From Tachypleus tridentatus (taxonomy: Eukaryota > Arthropoda > Merostomata > Xiphosura > Limulidae), in assembly GCF_004210375.1 (NCBI RefSeq), contig NC_134829.1, positions 57,032,107 through 57,096,106 of the forward strand: a stretch of DNA of 64,000 nt, written 5' to 3'. Below are positions 61,301 through 64,000 of this stretch, one piece after another. How positions within the stretch are numbered: position 1 is the first letter of the stretch; each line of letters starts with the position of its first letter. A model generated the notes under the pieces. That model was not told where the DNA came from. It was given only the letters and a program-made list of their open reading frames with translations, and ran no database searches. A program made the translations under genes and the position numbers.

Positions 61301-64000
61301 GAAACTATTACTGAAATATGAAAAAAACAGCTTACAAAACATCTTACTGTAACTATTATCCTATGATAAAACAGCTTACAAAACATCTTACTGAAACTAT
61401 TACCCTATGATAAAAAACAGCTTACAAAACATCTTACTGAAACTATTACCCTATGATAAAAACAGCTTACAAAACATCTTACTGAAACTATTACCCTATG
61501 ATAAAAACAGCTTACAAAACATCTTACTGAAACTATTACCCTATGATAAAACTATTACCCTATGAGCTTACAAAACATCTTACTGAAACTATTACCCTAT
61601 GATAAAAAAAGCTTACAAAACATCTTACTGAAACTATTACCCTATGATAAAAAACAGCTTACAAAACATCTTACTGAAACTATTATCCCTATGATAAAAA
61701 AAAGCTTACAAAACATCTTACTGAAACTATTACCCTATGATAAAAAAGCTTACAAAACATCTTACTGAAACTATTACCCTATGATAAAAACAGTTTACAA
61801 AACATCTTAATGAAACTATTACCCTATGATGAAAAACTTAAAAAACATCTTACTGAAACTATTACCCCATGATAAAAACAGCTTACAAAACATCTTACTG
61901 AAACTATTACCCCATGATAAAAACAGCTTACAAAACATCTTACTGAAACTATTATCCAATGATAAAAACAGTTTACAAAATTCTTACTGAAACTATTACC
62001 CTATGATAAAAAAATAGCTTACAAAACATCTTACTGAAACTATTACCCTATGATAAAAACAGCTTACAAAACATCTTACTGAAACTATTACCCTATGATA
62101 AAAAATAGCTTACAAAACATCTTACTGAAACTATTACCCTATGATAAAAAACAGCTTACAAATCATTTTAGTGAAACTATTACTCTATGATAAAAACAGC
62201 TTACAAAACATCTTACTGAAACTATTACCCTATGATAAAAAACAGCTTACAAAACATCTTACTGAAACTATTACCCTATGATAAAAACAATAGCTTACAA
62301 AACATACTTACTGAAACTATTATACCTTAGCTTATAAGAAACTATTATGAAAAACAGCTTACAAAACATCTTACTGAAACTATTACCCTATGATAAAAAA
62401 CAGCTTACAAAACATCTTACTGAAACTATTACCCTATGATAAAAAACAGCTTACAAAACATCTTACTGAAACTATTACCCTATGATAAAAAAAAATAGAT
62501 TACAAACCATCTTACTGAAACTATTACCCTATGATAAAAACAGCTTAGAAATCATTTTAGTGTAACTATTACCTTATGATAAAAAAACAGCTTACAAAAC
62601 ATCTTACTGAAACTATTACCCTATGATAAAAAACAGCTTACAAAACATCTTACTGAAACTATTACCCTATGATAAAAACAGCTTACAAAACATTTTACTG
62701 AAACTATTATCCTATGATAAAAAACAGCTTACAAAACATCTTACTGAAACTATTACCCTATGATAAAAACAGCTTAGCTTTACAAAACATCTTACTGAAA
62801 CTACTGAAACTATCTTACTGAAACTATTACCCATATGATAAAAAACAGCTTACAAAACATCTTACTGAAACTATTACCCTATGATAAAAAAACAGCTTAC
62901 AAAACATCTTACTGAAACTATTACCCTATGATAAAAAACAGCTTACAAAACATCTTACTGAAACTATTACCCTATGATAAAAACAGCTTACAAAACATCT
63001 TACTGAAACTATTACCCTATGATAAAACAGCTTACAAAACATCTTACTGAAACTATTACCCTATGATAAAAAACAGCTTACAAAACATCTTACTGAAACT
63101 ATTACCCATCTTAGATGATAAAACAACAGCTTACAAAACATCTTACTGAAACTATTACCCTATGATAAAACAGCTTAAAAATCATCTTATAAAAAATAGC
63201 TGAAACTTATTCTTACTGAAATCTATTACCCTATGATAAAAACAGCTTACAAACATCTTACTGAAACTATTACCCTATGATAAAAAAAGGTTTACAAAAC
63301 ATCTTACTGAAACTATTACCCTATGATAAAAAACAGCTTACAAAACATCTTACTGAAACTATTACCCTATGATAAAAAACAGCTTACAAAACATCTTACT
63401 GAAACTATTACCCTATGATAAAAAAACAGCTTACAAAACATCTTACTGAAACTATTACCCTATGATAAAAACAGCTTACAAAACATCTTACTGAAACTAT
63501 TACCCTATGATAAAAAAAGCTTACAAAACATCTTACTGAAACTATTACCCTATGATAAAAACAGCTTACAAAACATCTTACTGAAACTATTACCCTATGA
63601 TAAAAAACAGCTTACAAAACATCTTACTGAAACTATTACCCTATGATAAAAAACAGCTTACAAAACATCTTACTGAAACTATTACCCTATGATAAAAAAC
63701 AGCTTACAAAACATCTTACTGAAACTATTACCCTATGATAAAAAACAGCTTTACAAAACATCTTACTGAAACTATTACCCTATGATAAAAAACAGCTTAC
63801 AAAACATCTTACTGAAACTATTACCCTATGATAAAAAACAGCTTACAAAACATCTTACTGAAACTATTAACATATGATAAAAACAGCTTACAAAACATCT
63901 TACTGAAACTATTACCCTATGATAAAAAACAGCTTACAAAACATCCTTACTGAAACTATTACCCTCTTACTGAAACTAAATAAAAAAACAGCTTACAAAA
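52332..64000. repeat. 45-46-bp satellite array, at least 11.7 kb, runs off the window
   Basis: About 255 copies of aaaacatcttactgaaacta plus ttaccctatgataaaaacag and cttac. Length varies mostly in the run of A after gat (four to eight A). Clean 45-bp stretches read as a 15-residue repeat on either strand (LLKLLPYDKNSLQNI on plus, FVSCFYHRVIVSVRC on minus) and frames break wherever the A run changes. Two textures alternate. About 56.5-61 kb has many substitution variants (for example acagtttacaaaattcttac). In about 53.2-55.5 and 62.2-63.3 kb near-perfect units are interrupted by scrambled or partial units. No SINE or unique insertion was seen in the array. Confidence 0.97.

Noticed and set aside
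1..64000. Many repeat periods (26, 31, 36, 42, 46, 52, 57, 67) fall near multiples of half a DNA helical turn
   Set aside because: With a step near 5.2 bp and a tolerance of about 1 bp over half of random lengths would fit, and periods 25, 38, 49 and 50 do not fit. Not meaningful without a proper test.

Overview
This window is eukaryotic, AT-rich and almost gene-free. It looks like an arthropod, most likely a horseshoe crab (Limulus/Tachypleus type). That guess rests on a tRNA-headed SINE that I recall as very common in horseshoe crab DNA, present here in about ten copies, and on one exon matching the arthropod Beaten path (Beat) immunoglobulin family. There are no operons, ribosome binding sites, prokaryotic genes, CRISPR arrays or complete genes. 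Most long open frames are side effects of tandem repeats whose period is a multiple of three.

Layout. 1-605: 57-bp minisatellite. 605-7500: mostly unique DNA with SINE relics, two small minisatellites, and a previously unannotated chain of three phase-compatible exons (1828-3208, + strand) that would start a secreted or membrane protein. 7503-14590: 67-bp satellite with higher-order structure, ending in a 5'-truncated SINE. 14.6-35.3 kb: unique DNA broken by many minisatellites (periods 42, 25, 36, 49, 31, 50, 36, 36, 38 and 52 bp), dispersed SINEs of at least two families, a decayed Penelope-like retroelement with a GIY-YIG endonuclease (30406-31023), and the Beat-like exon (32970-33105, - strand). 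35381-48404: a 13-kb satellite with a 42-bp unit that reads as a 14-residue repeat on both strands. 48.4-51.8 kb: unique DNA with a degenerate coding-like tract (48785-49500, - strand). 51832-52331: 500-N assembly gap. 52332-64000: a 45-46-bp satellite running off the window.

The three large arrays cover about 32 kb, and with the minisatellites roughly 58% of the window is tandemly repeated. The gene evidence is limited to isolated exons, as expected in the long introns or intergenic DNA of a large arthropod genome. The most interesting structural theme is that SINE ends repeatedly coincide with tandem-repeat boundaries (14590, 30209 and 35380). In one case the SINE end is itself part of a young three-copy repeat.
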